Of a stretch of DNA of 64,000 bases, positions 47,074 through 56,927 are shown piece by piece. The DNA lies in contig NZ_JAKRMU010000001.1 of assembly GCF_022345965.1 (NCBI RefSeq), forward strand, positions 372,001 through 436,000, read 5' to 3'. The stretch comes from Corynebacterium sp. ACRQK (lineage in GTDB: Bacteria > Actinomycetota > Actinomycetes > Mycobacteriales > Mycobacteriaceae). How positions within the stretch are numbered: the first letter of the stretch is position 1; the number at the start of each line of letters is the position of its first letter. The position numbers and the translations under genes are program-made. The notes under the pieces are model-generated. The model searched no databases. It saw nothing but the letters and a program-made list of their open reading frames with translations, and was not told where the DNA came from.

Positions 47074-47250
47074 ATGCACCGTGGCAAAGCAGGAGAACCG
47101 CAACGCAAAATGCTCGAGTGGTACCTGCCTCAAAAACAGCCGCCCGACGATCCACTTAAGATCGCCATGCAGTGCAATTTCGGACGGGATCAACTCGCCA
47201 AAGTCAACGCCCTCGTCCCTGAAGACCACAACAAAGCCGACCGGTGCTGA
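47074..47250 (+). CDS. Uncertain small ORF (58 aa)
   Basis: An ATG frame reading MHRGKAGEPQRKMLEWYLPQ at the start, then DDPLKIAMQCNFGRDQLAKV. The composition is protein-like, but there is no clear binding site and I do not recognise it. It may be the tail of a gene damaged when the neighbouring IS3 copy inserted. Nothing else is seen between 46922 and 47303. Confidence 0.3.
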   Translation: MHRGKAGEPQRKMLEWYLPQKQPPDDPLKIAMQCNFGRDQLAKVNALVPEDHNKADRC

Positions 47251-47303
47251 CCACGCGGCTGGCGAGCCGGGGCGCGCGAGAAGCCACCGGCCGCACGCTG
47301 GGC

Positions 47304-48116
47304 CTACTTGCCGTAGGCCTGAACCGGGTTGGCCAGCTTGCCTAGCCCCGGAATCTCCACCTCAATCCGGTCGCCCGGAACCATCTCTGCGGTGCCGGCG
47401 GGCGAGCCGGTGCAGATCACATCGCCCGGCAGCAGCGTGAATGCGGAGGAAACCCACTCGACGATCTCCGGGATGGACTTGATCATCTGGTTGGAGTTGG
47501 AATCCTGCTTGGTTTCCGTCTTGCCCTCGTGGGTGAGGTGCGCCAGGATCGGCTGATTGTCGATGTCGATGCTGTCCACAGCCGTTTCGATCCACGGGCC
47601 CAGCGGGCAGAAGGAATCCAGACCCTTCGCACGGGACCACTGACCGTCCTGGAACTGCAGGTCGCGAGAGGAAACGTCGTTGACGACGGTGAACCCCAGC
47701 ACTACGTCCTTCCAGTTGTTCCGGTTGACGTCCTTGCACGGGCGGCCGATAACGATCGCCATCTCGCCTTCGAACTCCACGCGCGTGGCCCATTCGGGGA
47801 TGCGGATGGGAGCCTCGGGGCCAACGACGGCTGTCGGGGGCTTCAGGAAGATCGTCGGCGGCAGGTGCTCGGCACTCTTGTTGAACACCTCCTCGACGTG
47901 GTCAGCGTAGTTGCGCCCGACGGCGATAACCTTCGACGGCAGGATCGGGGCCAGCAGTCGAACGTCTTCGATAGGCCAGGATTTTCCGGTGAATTCGGGC
48001 TGTCCGAACGGGTGGCCTGCGATCTCGCGGAGGGTAGCGCCGGTGCCGTCCGGCTGGCCGCCTTCCACGATCGCGAAGGCCATGCCCTCGGGGTGTGCAA
48101 TTCGAGCAATACGCAT
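47304..48116 (-). CDS. Fumarylacetoacetate hydrolase family enzyme (Cg1458-like)
   Basis: A 270-residue FAH-fold enzyme. Metal ligands appear as Glu-x-Glu in VEFEGEMAIVIGRP and Asp in VVNDVSSRDLQFQDGQWSRA, with KGLDSFCPLGPW following. The homologue in the same position of C. glutamicum (Cg1458) is an oxaloacetate decarboxylase; other relatives are acylpyruvases or 2-hydroxyhepta-2,4-diene-1,7-dioate isomerases. The assignment to oxaloacetate is by synteny only. Confidence 0.85.
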   Translation of the reverse strand: MRIARIAHPEGMAFAIVEGGQPDGTGATLREIAGHPFGQPEFTGKSWPIEDVRLLAPILPSKVIAVGRNYADHVEEVFNKSAEHLPPTIFLKPPTAVVGPEAPIRIPEWATRVEFEGEMAIVIGRPCKDVNRNNWKDVVLGFTVVNDVSSRDLQFQDGQWSRAKGLDSFCPLGPWIETAVDSIDIDNQPILAHLTHEGKTETKQDSNSNQMIKSIPEIVEWVSSAFTLLPGDVICTGSPAGTAEMVPGDRIEVEIPGLGKLANPVQAYGK

Positions 48117-48300
48117 GTTTCCATACCCTACTCCATTGCCCCTTCTACCTCTTGCTATGCCCCTTCTTTGCGGTCTTGTACCTGTATTTTTTTATGACGC
48201 TCCTTTCTCCCCGCCTATTAACCATGAATTTGTTTTCACGTAATCCGCGGTTTACGCGCTTGCCACGGCTGCGACAGTTTTAGCCGTTAGCTTGGCCACT

Positions 48301-49995
48301 ATGACGAATCGCAGTGTTAATCCACAACTCCCTAATTCCTCAACCCCTTCCCATCCCTCAACTCCTTCCAACTCCCGCAGCACCACCCGCCGCACGTTCC
48401 TGGCCGGCGCCAGCGCCACCGGCGCCGCGCTGCTGGGCACGGGCGTGGCGCACGCTCTCGGCTCGCACGCTGGCAGCGTGGCTGGCTCCGCCGCCGGATC
48501 GTCGGTAGGTTCCAGCGGGGCAATCGGCTCGATTGGGCTACAGCGCACCCGGCCAGTGATCACTCATGGCGTCGCTACCGGCGATGTACGACCCGACGGC
48601 GGCCTCGTCTGGGCGCGCGTCGATCGACCGGCGCGCATGGTTGTAGAAGCATCGACGGACCCAGCGTTTCCGCGACACAAGACCAAGACTTTCCGCGGCG
48701 CCACGCTCACCCCGGATAGCGACGGCACTGGGCGGTTGCGCCTGGTCGGCATGGAGCCGGGTCAGAAGATCCACTATCGCGTGACAATGGAGGATCAGCA
48801 CACTGCGGCGCGTTCCGTGCCGGTGATCGGCAGCTTCACCACCGCGCCCTCCACCAGCCAGGCGCCGAAGAACATCCGCCTGCACTGGTCCGGTGACGTG
48901 GCGGGCCAGGGCTACGGCATCAACCCGGACATCGGCGGCATGTACTGCTGGAAGACGATGGCAGACCGCAACCCGGATCTGTTCATCCACTCCGGCGACA
49001 CGGTCTACGCCGATGGGCCGATCGAGGAAAACCACAAGATGGACGACGGGCGGGTATTCAAGAACCTCACCAGCCCGTACAAGAACAAAGTTGCCGAAAC
49101 CCTAGAGGAGTTCCGCGGACAGCACGCCTACAACCTGCTGGACGAGAACTACAAGCGCTTCAACTCTCAGGTCGCGCAGGTGGTGCAGTGGGACGACCAC
49201 GAGACGACGAACAACTGGTATCCCGGCGAGATCCTGGATGACGGCAAGTACCAGGTCAAGGACGTGAACCTGCTAGCACAGCGCGGCTTCCAGGCATTCC
49301 ACGAGTGGCAGCCGCTGGACCGGAAGATGGCCGTGGATGGTCGGGTTTACCGCAAGATTTCCTACGGCTCCCTGCTGGACATCTTTGTGCTGGATATGCG
49401 CAGCTACAAGGACCGCAACCCGGACAGCGGAGCTTCTGCCACCCAGCCGGGACAGATCCTGGGAGCCAAGCAGGAAAAGTGGCTCATCGAGGGCGTGACG
49501 AACTCCACCGCCACGTGGAAGATCATTGCCAACGACCTGCCGCTGGGCATCGTGGTTCCGGATGGGGACGACCAGGAGGGCGTGTCCAATGGAGCGGGTG
49601 GCAAGGCCGTCGGCCGCGAGGCGGAGATCGGGCGCGTACTCAGCGGAATCAAGGATGTGCGCAACGTGGTGTGGCTGACGGCTGACGTGCACTACACCGC
49701 CGCCCACCACTACTCGCCGGATCGTGCGGATTTCCAAGACTTCGCGCCGTTCTGGGAGTTCGTCACCGGCCCGCTGAACGCCGGAGGCTTCGGCCCGAAC
49801 GACATGGACGGCACCTTCGGCCCGGAGGTCGTGTACGTGCACGCCCCGGCGAAGGATAAGCAAAACTCCTCGCCGTTGGATGACTTTCAGCACTTCGGAG
49901 AGGTGGACATCGACGGCGGATCGAAGGATCTCACCGTCCGGCTGTTCACCACCCGGGGCAAGGAGTTGTGGTCGAAGACGCTGCGCGCGCAGTAG
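48301..49995 (+). CDS. phoD: Tat-exported alkaline phosphatase PhoD
   Basis: A 564-residue secreted calcium/iron-type phosphodiesterase/phosphatase. The Tat signal has twin Arg at 30-31 ([19 protein letters not shown]). The metallophosphatase motifs are [27 protein letters not shown] and [16 protein letters not shown], with the PhoD N-domain ([20 protein letters not shown]) before them. I prefer ATG 48301 over an upstream TTG. It should release phosphate from organic phosphates outside the cytoplasm. Confidence 0.92.
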   Translation: MTNRSVNPQLPNSSTPSHPSTPSNSRSTTRRTFLAGASATGAALLGTGVAHALGSHAGSVAGSAAGSSVGSSGAIGSIGLQRTRPVITHGVATGDVRPDGGLVWARVDRPARMVVEASTDPAFPRHKTKTFRGATLTPDSDGTGRLRLVGMEPGQKIHYRVTMEDQHTAARSVPVIGSFTTAPSTSQAPKNIRLHWSGDVAGQGYGINPDIGGMYCWKTMADRNPDLFIHSGDTVYADGPIEENHKMDDGRVFKNLTSPYKNKVAETLEEFRGQHAYNLLDENYKRFNSQVAQVVQWDDHETTNNWYPGEILDDGKYQVKDVNLLAQRGFQAFHEWQPLDRKMAVDGRVYRKISYGSLLDIFVLDMRSYKDRNPDSGASATQPGQILGAKQEKWLIEGVTNSTATWKIIANDLPLGIVVPDGDDQEGVSNGAGGKAVGREAEIGRVLSGIKDVRNVVWLTADVHYTAAHHYSPDRADFQDFAPFWEFVTGPLNAGGFGPNDMDGTFGPEVVYVHAPAKDKQNSSPLDDFQHFGEVDIDGGSKDLTVRLFTTRGKELWSKTLRAQ

Positions 49996-50065
49996 TCACA
50001 AGCTACAGGCGTGGCAGCAGGGCGCACCGCGAGCGGGCGCGGGCTGCCACCAGCTCGTCGTCGGC

Positions 50066-51082
50066 CTACTTGAGGTTTGCGACCACGCGGTCGCCGACCT
50101 CCGCGGTCTTCACCGGGCCTCCGTCGCGTGAGCCGGCCTCGGCCAGCACGGCTGCCTCGATGCGCTCTGCGTTGGCATCGTCGCCCAGGTGGCGCAGCAT
50201 CAGCGCCACCGACAGGATCGCCGCGCACGGGTCGGCAATACCCTGGCCCGCGATGTCCGGCGCGGAACCGTGCACCGGCTCGAACATGGAGGGATTCTTT
50301 CGCGAGGGGTCAATGTTGCCGGAAGCCGCCAGGCCAATGCCGCCGGTGACGGCGCCCGCCAGGTCGGTCAGGATGTCGCCGAACAGGTTGTCGGTGACGA
50401 TCACGTCGTAGTCCTGCGGCTTGGTGACCATGTAGATCGTCGCTGCGTCGATGTGGTTGTAATCCACCTGCACCTCGGGGTACTCCTGCCCCACTGTCTC
50501 GATGGCGCGCTGCCAAAGAGAACCAGCGTTCACCAGTACGTTCGTCTTGTGCACCCAGGTCAGCTTCTTACGCCTGCTCTGCGCCCGCTCGAACGCATCG
50601 CGCACCACGCGCTCCACGCCGTAGTGGGTGTTTTGGGATACTTCGGACGCCACCTCGTGGTCAGTGCCCGCGCGCAGTGTGCCGCCGTTGCCGCAATAGA
50701 GGCCCTCGGTCCCCTCTCGCACGACGATGAAATCAATATCGCCCGGGTTGGCCAGGGGGCTGGAAGAACCCGGGTACAGCTTCGACGGACGGAGGTTCAC
50801 CGCGTGGTCCAGCTTGAAGCGCAGCGGCAGCAGCAGGCCGCGCTCCAGCACGCCGGCGGGCACGGTACGAGGGTCGCCGATGGCGCCCAGCAGGATAGCG
50901 TCGTGCTCGCGTAGAGAGTCCAGGTCATCGTCGGTCAGGAGTTCACCATTGCGCAGGTAGCGGCGGGCGCCGAGGTCGTAATCGGTGGTCTCCACGTCGT
51001 CACGCAGAGCGTGCAGAACCTTCAGAGCCTCGGCGGTCACTTCGGTGCCAATACCATCGCCGGCAATCACTGCGAGTTTCAC
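50066..51082 (-). CDS. leuB: 3-isopropylmalate dehydrogenase
   Basis: A 338-residue NAD-dependent decarboxylating dehydrogenase in leucine synthesis. The signature is [22 protein letters not shown]; substrate residues are in [12 protein letters not shown] and the C-terminal block is [16 protein letters not shown]. Start GTG 51082 follows AAAGGGG. It is separated from leuCD by some 47 kb here, as is usual in Corynebacterium. No LtbR-like inverted repeat was found upstream. Confidence 0.95.
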   Translation of the reverse strand: MKLAVIAGDGIGTEVTAEALKVLHALRDDVETTDYDLGARRYLRNGELLTDDDLDSLREHDAILLGAIGDPRTVPAGVLERGLLLPLRFKLDHAVNLRPSKLYPGSSSPLANPGDIDFIVVREGTEGLYCGNGGTLRAGTDHEVASEVSQNTHYGVERVVRDAFERAQSRRKKLTWVHKTNVLVNAGSLWQRAIETVGQEYPEVQVDYNHIDAATIYMVTKPQDYDVIVTDNLFGDILTDLAGAVTGGIGLAASGNIDPSRKNPSMFEPVHGSAPDIAGQGIADPCAAILSVALMLRHLGDDANAERIEAAVLAEAGSRDGGPVKTAEVGDRVVANLK

Positions 51083-51172
51083 TGTATGAACCCCTTTATC
51101 TCACTAGTTGGTCATTTAGAACAATAGCATGTCATCCGGACAACACCTGCGAACCAACATAAAATGGCGCGC

Positions 51173-52072
51173 ATGACTTTTCAGCCATATCCCTCACACT
51201 CATCCCCCAACGCGGAGATTGGCGACGCAGCGCTAGTCATCCGCAATCTTGTAAAGACATTCGTAGGCAAAGTCGCGGTAAATAGCCTCAACCTGACCGT
51301 GCCGAAGGGCAGCTTCTACGGCATCGTCGGCCCCAACGGAGCGGGCAAGACCACTGCCATCCTCGCAGCAACGGGCATCATTCGGCCCGACAGCGGCAAC
51401 TCCTGGGTCGCCGGTCACCCACTGTGGGCAGACCCCGCTGAAGGCACCCGGGTGGAAGAGGAAGTGCTGGCAGCCAAGCGCAGCTACGGACTGCTGGTCG
51501 ACGGCCTCCCCGTGTTCGAACGCCTCAGCGGCAAGGAGTATCTGGAATACCTGGGCTACCTACGTGACATCCCCGGCGAAGAACTGCAGCAGCGCATCGC
51601 AGACCTGCTGCAGGCACTCGATCTAGAGGATGCCGGCAAGAAGTACATCGCCGACTACTCCGCAGGCATGAAGAAGAAGATCCTGCTGGCCGGCGCCCTG
51701 CTGCACAGCCCGGAGGTTTTGATCCTGGACGAGCCCTTCGAGGCCGTGGACCCGGTATCTGGCGAAGTGATCCGCACAATCCTACGGCGCTACGTGGATG
51801 CCGGCGGCACCGTGATCCTCAGCTCGCACGTGATGGAGCTGGTCGAGGGACTCTGCGACCACGTGGCAATCATCAACCAGGGCACCGTCGTTGCCGCCGG
51901 AACCACCGAGCAAGTCCGCGCCGGCAAGTCTCTATCCGAGCGCTTCGTAGAAGCCGTGGGTGGCAAGCAACTGGACACGGAATCCTTCGGCTGGCTACGC
52001 GGCGGACCGCAGTCAGCGCACGGCACGAAGGCGCACGGGCCACACGAAGGGCAGACCGGTGTCGAAGACTAA
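51173..52072 (+). CDS. ABC transporter ATP-binding protein (ABC-2 type exporter)
   Basis: A 299-residue ATPase with Walker A GPNGAGKTT at about 50-58, signature SAGMKKKILLAGALL, Walker B VLILDEPFEAVDPVS and a switch His in ILSSHVMEL. The C-terminal tail is rich in His, Gly and Lys. A TAAAAT hexamer ends seven bases before the ATG, implying a leaderless message. It overlaps the permease gene by 14 bases. The transported compound is unknown. Confidence 0.9.
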   Translation: MTFQPYPSHSSPNAEIGDAALVIRNLVKTFVGKVAVNSLNLTVPKGSFYGIVGPNGAGKTTAILAATGIIRPDSGNSWVAGHPLWADPAEGTRVEEEVLAAKRSYGLLVDGLPVFERLSGKEYLEYLGYLRDIPGEELQQRIADLLQALDLEDAGKKYIADYSAGMKKKILLAGALLHSPEVLILDEPFEAVDPVSGEVIRTILRRYVDAGGTVILSSHVMELVEGLCDHVAIINQGTVVAAGTTEQVRAGKSLSERFVEAVGGKQLDTESFGWLRGGPQSAHGTKAHGPHEGQTGVED

Positions 52073-53729
52073 AACCCTCCTCAAACTCCACTGCAAACTG
52101 TGGGCGCACGCGTTCGTCGGCAACCTGCAGATGATCATCGCCTCGGTGGCCATAACCATCACTGCAGTGATGGGCTGCATCGGGCTAGGCTTCAGCAGCT
52201 ACGGGGTGCTTGTCAACGATGGAGACCCAGCGATGTTCGTGCTGACGATGGGGCTCGGCAGCGTACTCTACCTAGCCATGTCGGCCATCTTCCCCAGCGA
52301 GGAACGGATGCTGGACCCGCGCATGTTCAGCTCCCTGCCACTAACCGACCGCGACATCTTGCCGGGCATGGTCACTGCCATGTTCATCAACTCGCGGGCG
52401 GCGATCTCGCTGGTGAACACCATCATCATGGCCACCCTTGGATACCTCGCGTTCGCGGAGGTAGCCTCCGCGGGCGCGGGCGCACTGTGGGTACTGGCAT
52501 GTGTACTCCAGCTGGTAATCACTTTGCTTGCGGGCGAGGCGCTGGCCGCCGCGCTCAGCAGCATTGCCACTAAATTCAACGAACTGTGGGGCAACGTCGC
52601 CGGGTTCGTCTTCACCTTTGGCTTCCTGGCGCTGTACCTCTTGCCTCAATTGCTGGCCGACGGAACCGATCCCACCGCGGCCATCAATACCAGCGCCGAC
52701 ATCCTCTCCTGGACACCCTTCGCCGCCGCGGCCGGAGCCGCCGCCGACATGGCCAACATCGGAGGCGGTGGCGTCAATAATGGCAGTACCGGAACCGCCT
52801 TCGGCACCGACCTCGGCACCGGCCTCACCAAGGGTGCGATCTGCCTCGTGGCGATCCTCGCCGTGGCGTACATAATGCGCGTGGCCGTCAAGCACGACCT
52901 CAACAACCCACTGCCGACACAGCACGCCACCCGAGCGGCGAAGGGCGATAGCCTACTACTGCCGCGCGTCCCCGGCTCCCCCGTCGGCGCCCTCTACTCC
53001 CGCGAGATCCGCTACTGGCGCCGCGACAACCGCTTTATGATGAGCCTGATGGTCGTGGTTGTCCTCTGCGGACTGTACCTACTGATGGGAATGCTCGACG
53101 AGGCCAACCGCTGGATGCTGTGGTTCGCACTGTTCTTTGTGTCCCTTGGGCCACAGCAGGTCGCGGGCAACTCCCTGGGCATGGACGGCCCATCCAACTG
53201 GGTGCACATGGTCACCGGAGTGCGCGGCAAGCAGATCGTCGCCAGTCGCAGCCTCTCCACCGTGACGGTACTACTGCCGATCTGGCTAATCGTCTGCATC
53301 GCCGCCGGAGCCATCGACGGCTTCAGCGCCATCTGGCTGCTGGTTAGCCTTCTCACCCTGGGGTGCATCCTCATCGCCTCCGCAATGGCGAACTTCAGCG
53401 CCACCCGCTTCCCCGCTCAAACCACCGCGCCAGGCACAAACGCTTTCAAACAGCGCAACGGTGGCAGTAGCGCAATAATCTCCGCGCTGGTGACGATGCT
53501 GATCCTGACATTTTCGTTCCTGCCAGGCGGGCTGCTCGCACTGATCCCTCTGGCCATGGCGGACGGAGCAAACAACAGCATTGCCGCCATTCCCCTGCTC
53601 AGCTGGCTGGGCGTGTTGCTGCACTGGGTGATCGTCGTCTGCGCCGCCTGGATCATGAATCGTCGCGCCTCCCGCAGGCTCGACCTCGAGTGGCCAGATA
53701 TCGCGCAGAAGGTGCAGCAGTACCTGTAG
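52059..53729 (+). CDS. ABC exporter membrane subunit
   Basis: A 556-residue membrane protein with about twelve hydrophobic segments, starting at GTG 52059 behind GAAGGG inside the end of the ATPase gene. It begins VSKTKTLLKLHCKLWAHAFV, followed by a first membrane helix. It should form the channel of a two-gene exporter with the ATPase upstream. No closer family is recognised. Confidence 0.85.
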   Translation: MSKTKTLLKLHCKLWAHAFVGNLQMIIASVAITITAVMGCIGLGFSSYGVLVNDGDPAMFVLTMGLGSVLYLAMSAIFPSEERMLDPRMFSSLPLTDRDILPGMVTAMFINSRAAISLVNTIIMATLGYLAFAEVASAGAGALWVLACVLQLVITLLAGEALAAALSSIATKFNELWGNVAGFVFTFGFLALYLLPQLLADGTDPTAAINTSADILSWTPFAAAAGAAADMANIGGGGVNNGSTGTAFGTDLGTGLTKGAICLVAILAVAYIMRVAVKHDLNNPLPTQHATRAAKGDSLLLPRVPGSPVGALYSREIRYWRRDNRFMMSLMVVVVLCGLYLLMGMLDEANRWMLWFALFFVSLGPQQVAGNSLGMDGPSNWVHMVTGVRGKQIVASRSLSTVTVLLPIWLIVCIAAGAIDGFSAIWLLVSLLTLGCILIASAMANFSATRFPAQTTAPGTNAFKQRNGGSSAIISALVTMLILTFSFLPGGLLALIPLAMADGANNSIAAIPLLSWLGVLLHWVIVVCAAWIMNRRASRRLDLEWPDIAQKVQQYL

Positions 53730-53780
53730 CCACGCGGCATGGGGGCGTCCATAAAAGATCAATCCATAAAAGAACGCAAG

Positions 53781-53809
53781 AAAAAGGCCGGGCAACGACT
53801 GCCCGGCCT
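53781..53809 (-). terminator. Rho-independent terminator of serA
   Basis: Minus-strand stem AGGCCGGGC / GCCCGGCCT with a seven-base loop followed by TTTTTCTT, 35 bases after the serA stop. Confidence 0.9.
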
Positions 53810-53843
53810 CACACGTACTGAGCGTGAAGCCCAGCCTCGCGGT

Positions 53844-55433
53844 TTAGAGGTTCAGAACGAACGCGTTGGAGGCGTCCAGCTCTGCCTTGACCTCTTCAAC
53901 CAGCTGCTGGTCCAGTTCCTCACTCACGCGCAGAACCAGAGTTGCCGTCTGCTCATCGTCCGTCGGGGACAGTGCAGCGGCGTCGATGTTGATGCCCTTG
54001 TTGCCCAGCAGCGTACCGACCTTGCCCAGCGCGCCCGGCTGATCCGGGTATGCCAGGAACAGGTTCGTGCCGGTGGCACGCAGGTCCAGGCCGCGGTGGT
54101 TGATGCGGACGATCTTATCCACGTGCTCCAGGCCGGTCAGCGCGCCAGCGACGGTGGCGGTGGTGCCATCGGCTGCGACTACCTGAACCTCCAGGATGGA
54201 GCGGTGGCTGACGGACTCGTCCTGGGTCTTCACGTCCAGCTCCACGCCGCGCTCCTCGGCGATCTGCGGAGCATTAACAAAGGTGACCTGCTCGTCGATC
54301 ACGCCGGAGAACACGCCACGCAGGCCAGCTAGACCCAGCGCGTCGACGGACTCGGTGGACAGCTCGCCGCGGGCGGTGACGGTCACAGTGTTCGGAGCGC
54401 TGTTCAGCAGCTCGGAGGCAACGCGACCCAGGTTGGTGGCCAGGTTCAGCCACAGGGCAACTTCCTCGGAGACCTTGCCGCCGGAGACGTTCACGGCGTC
54501 CGGGACGAAGTCGCCGGCCAGAGCCTTCAGAACGGATGCGGCAACGTCAGTGCCCGCGCGGTCCTGTGCCTCCACGGTGGAAGCGCCCAGGTGCGGGGTA
54601 ACGACGACCTCTTCCAGCTCGAACAGCGGGGAGTCAGTGCACGGCTCGGAGGCGTACACGTCGAAGCCGGCGCCGCGGATGTGGCCGGACTTGATGGCCT
54701 CCGCCAGGGCCGCCTCGTCCACCAGGCCGCCGCGGGCGGCGTTGATGATGATCTGCCCCTTCTTGGACTTTGCCAGCAGGTCCGCGTCAAACATGCCCGC
54801 GGTTTCCTTAGTCTTCGGCAGGTGGATGGTCACGAAGTCGGAGCGGCTCATCAGCTCTTCAAGCTCCACCAGCTCCACGCCCAGCTGTGCGGCACGGGCA
54901 GGGTGGGCGTACGGGTCGTAAGCGATGATTTCCGTCTCGAAAGCGGCCAGGCGCTGTGCAAACAGCTGGCCGATGTGGCCGAAGCCGACGATGCCGACGG
55001 TCTTGCCCAGGATCTCCACGCCCTTGAAGGAGGAACGCTTCCACTCGCCGTCGCGCAGGGTCTTGTCGGCGGCGGGGATCTGGCGGGCAGTAGACAGCAG
55101 CAGGCTAATTGCGTGCTCGCAAGCGGAGTGGATGTTGGAGGTCGGAGCGTTGGCGACGATCACGCCGCGGGAGGTGGCGGTGTCGATGTCAACGTTGTCC
55201 AGGCCCACGCCAGCACGGCCGACGATCTGCAGCTTCGGCGCTGCCTCGAGCACCTCTGCATCGACGGTGGTTGCAGAGCGGACCAGCAGCGCGTCTGCGT
55301 CTGCGACTGCCTTCAGCAGCTCGGGGCGGTTGGGGCCGTCGACCCAGCGAACCTCGACGGAATCACCGAGGGCATCGACGGTGGACTGGGACAGCTTGTC
55401 GGCGATGAGGACTACCGGACGGGTGTTACTCAC
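53844..55433 (-). CDS. serA: D-3-phosphoglycerate dehydrogenase
   Basis: The 529-residue long form with a C-terminal ACT domain, oxidising 3-phosphoglycerate in serine synthesis. The NAD site is TVGIVGFGHIGQLFAQRLA, the catalytic region includes IINAARGGLVDEAAL and TPHLGASTVEAQDRAG, and the ACT domain starts near residue 455 (LFLAYPDQPGALGKVG). The start is GTG 55433 behind AGGGAGA. The extra intervening domain is as in mycobacterial SerA. Confidence 0.96.
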   Translation of the reverse strand: MSNTRPVVLIADKLSQSTVDALGDSVEVRWVDGPNRPELLKAVADADALLVRSATTVDAEVLEAAPKLQIVGRAGVGLDNVDIDTATSRGVIVANAPTSNIHSACEHAISLLLSTARQIPAADKTLRDGEWKRSSFKGVEILGKTVGIVGFGHIGQLFAQRLAAFETEIIAYDPYAHPARAAQLGVELVELEELMSRSDFVTIHLPKTKETAGMFDADLLAKSKKGQIIINAARGGLVDEAALAEAIKSGHIRGAGFDVYASEPCTDSPLFELEEVVVTPHLGASTVEAQDRAGTDVAASVLKALAGDFVPDAVNVSGGKVSEEVALWLNLATNLGRVASELLNSAPNTVTVTARGELSTESVDALGLAGLRGVFSGVIDEQVTFVNAPQIAEERGVELDVKTQDESVSHRSILEVQVVAADGTTATVAGALTGLEHVDKIVRINHRGLDLRATGTNLFLAYPDQPGALGKVGTLLGNKGINIDAAALSPTDDEQTATLVLRVSEELDQQLVEEVKAELDASNAFVLNL

Positions 55434-55531
55434 GAATGTTTCTCCCTAAAGTGCGACATTGCCTCGCCCACGCCGAAACGACCGCGCCGACGCGGGAAGG
55501 GACCACGCCATCCAAATGTGACGTGCGACCC

Positions 55532-56821
55532 TTACAGCATAACTCTTACCTCTGCGTCACTCAGCATTGCCTTAAGGAATTGTTGTACCGCTCTGTCTGT
55601 ATCGAAATTGACGCCAATAAGTACCACCTCGCTGGAGGGGGTCAGCCCCACTTGGCGCCACCCACCTGCCGGCTGTATCCGCAGGTCGGGGCCCGCTTGG
55701 TGCCAGACATGGGCAAGCTCCGGGCGGTCGGCGATCCAGCAGTATCCCTTGGAGCGCACCAGCCCGGTCGTGGAGCGCAGAGCCTTAATCAGGCGCTCCC
55801 TGTCGAAGGGGCGGTCCCCACGGAAAACAACAGAGCTGATGCCGTACTCTTCCGTCTCTGGAGTGTGCGGGTTCTCCAACTCGTCGAGGTAGCCCTCGTA
55901 GGCACGGGCCGTCGCTTCGTCGTAGAGGTGTGCGCCAAGAATGTCGTCGACCGCCGACCGCCCCTCAGCTGCGCCGTCGGCCGCCACACTCGCAGTATCA
56001 GCCGCGTCAGGGGCGTCCGCGCCGGCGCCTGTTGGGGCGTCGGACTGGTGGGCGACGATGCGGCCGTGGAGGAGCTTTTCAATGCGCGCCCGCGGGTTCA
56101 TTCTGCGCAGCAGCGCTACCGTCGCGCGGTAGCGCTCTTCACTGACGAGGTCCGACTTGGTGACGTAGATGACGTCCGCGAACTCAACCTGATCGACCAA
56201 AAGATCCGCGATGGTGCGTTCATCGTCCGCAGTCGCCTGCAGGTCCGCGTCTGTAAGCAGCTTCTTCTGCCCTATTTGTGCTAGGAACTGGGCGGCGTCT
56301 ACAAGAGTGACCATGGTGTCGATCGGCGCAACGTCCGCGAGGCGAGTGCCGTCCTCCCAACGCCATTCGAAGGTTGCGGCGACGGGCATGGGCTCGGAGA
56401 TTCCCGTGGATTCGATGACGATGTGGTCAAAGTTGCCGCTGCGCGCGAGCGTGCCGACGGATTCCACCAGGTCTTCACGCAGTGTGCAGCAGATGCAGCC
56501 GTTAGTGAGTTCGACGAAGCGGTCTTCGCCGCGTGTGAGGTGGCCTTCGCCTGCGATGAGGGCGGCGTCGATGTTGATTTCCGAGAAGTCGTTGACGATC
56601 ACCGCGATGCGCCGTCCGCCCCGGTTGGCGAGCAAGTCGTTGAGCAGTGTTGTCTTGCCCGATCCGAGGAAGCCGGACAACACCGTGACAGGTGTGGCGC
56701 TCGCGGCGGTGGCAATCGGCGCGACGTCCGCAGGCACCCCACTTCTCTGGCGCAGGGCCTCGCCAGAAGCAGCAACTTCGGAAGCTGGATGGTCGGAAGA
56801 ATGGCGATGTGTATGTCTCAT
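55532..56821 (-). CDS. CobW-type zinc-chaperone GTPase
   Basis: A 429-residue COG0523 protein. It has a His-rich N-terminus (MRHTHRHSSDH), Walker A VLSGFLGSGKTT at 48-58, the metal-binding CICC at 109-112, a GTP-specificity TKSD, an Ala/Asp-rich insert around 250-290, and a CobW C-terminal domain. Such proteins load zinc into client enzymes during zinc starvation. The Zur-like box directly upstream supports this. A -10-like TAGGGT ends eight bases before the ATG. Confidence 0.88.
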   Translation of the reverse strand: MRHTHRHSSDHPASEVAASGEALRQRSGVPADVAPIATAASATPVTVLSGFLGSGKTTLLNDLLANRGGRRIAVIVNDFSEINIDAALIAGEGHLTRGEDRFVELTNGCICCTLREDLVESVGTLARSGNFDHIVIESTGISEPMPVAATFEWRWEDGTRLADVAPIDTMVTLVDAAQFLAQIGQKKLLTDADLQATADDERTIADLLVDQVEFADVIYVTKSDLVSEERYRATVALLRRMNPRARIEKLLHGRIVAHQSDAPTGAGADAPDAADTASVAADGAAEGRSAVDDILGAHLYDEATARAYEGYLDELENPHTPETEEYGISSVVFRGDRPFDRERLIKALRSTTGLVRSKGYCWIADRPELAHVWHQAGPDLRIQPAGGWRQVGLTPSSEVVLIGVNFDTDRAVQQFLKAMLSDAEVRVML

Positions 56822-56840
56822 AGCCCGTCACCCTACACGT

Positions 56841-56861
56841 TATTGCAAGCCGTTTTCATTA
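56841..56861 (-). promoter_or_regulatory. Zur-type zinc box upstream of the CobW-type gene
   Basis: On the minus strand, TAATGAAAACG followed by GCTTGCAATA; the core TGAAAACGGCTTGCA is an imperfect palindrome close to the corynebacterial Zur motif (TGAAAA, then TTTTCA). It sits just upstream of the presumed -10, where a repressor would block transcription. Confidence 0.6.
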
Positions 56862-56927
56862 GTGGCTCGGGGGGTGGCGCTCCAAAACATCTAGAGCGGA
56901 CTTATTTCTGAAGTCTCTAGCGGGTCA

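Noticed and set aside
50083-51164. LtbR operator upstream of leuB
   Set aside because: The gap at 51083-51172 has no sequence resembling the leuC/ltbR inverted repeat.
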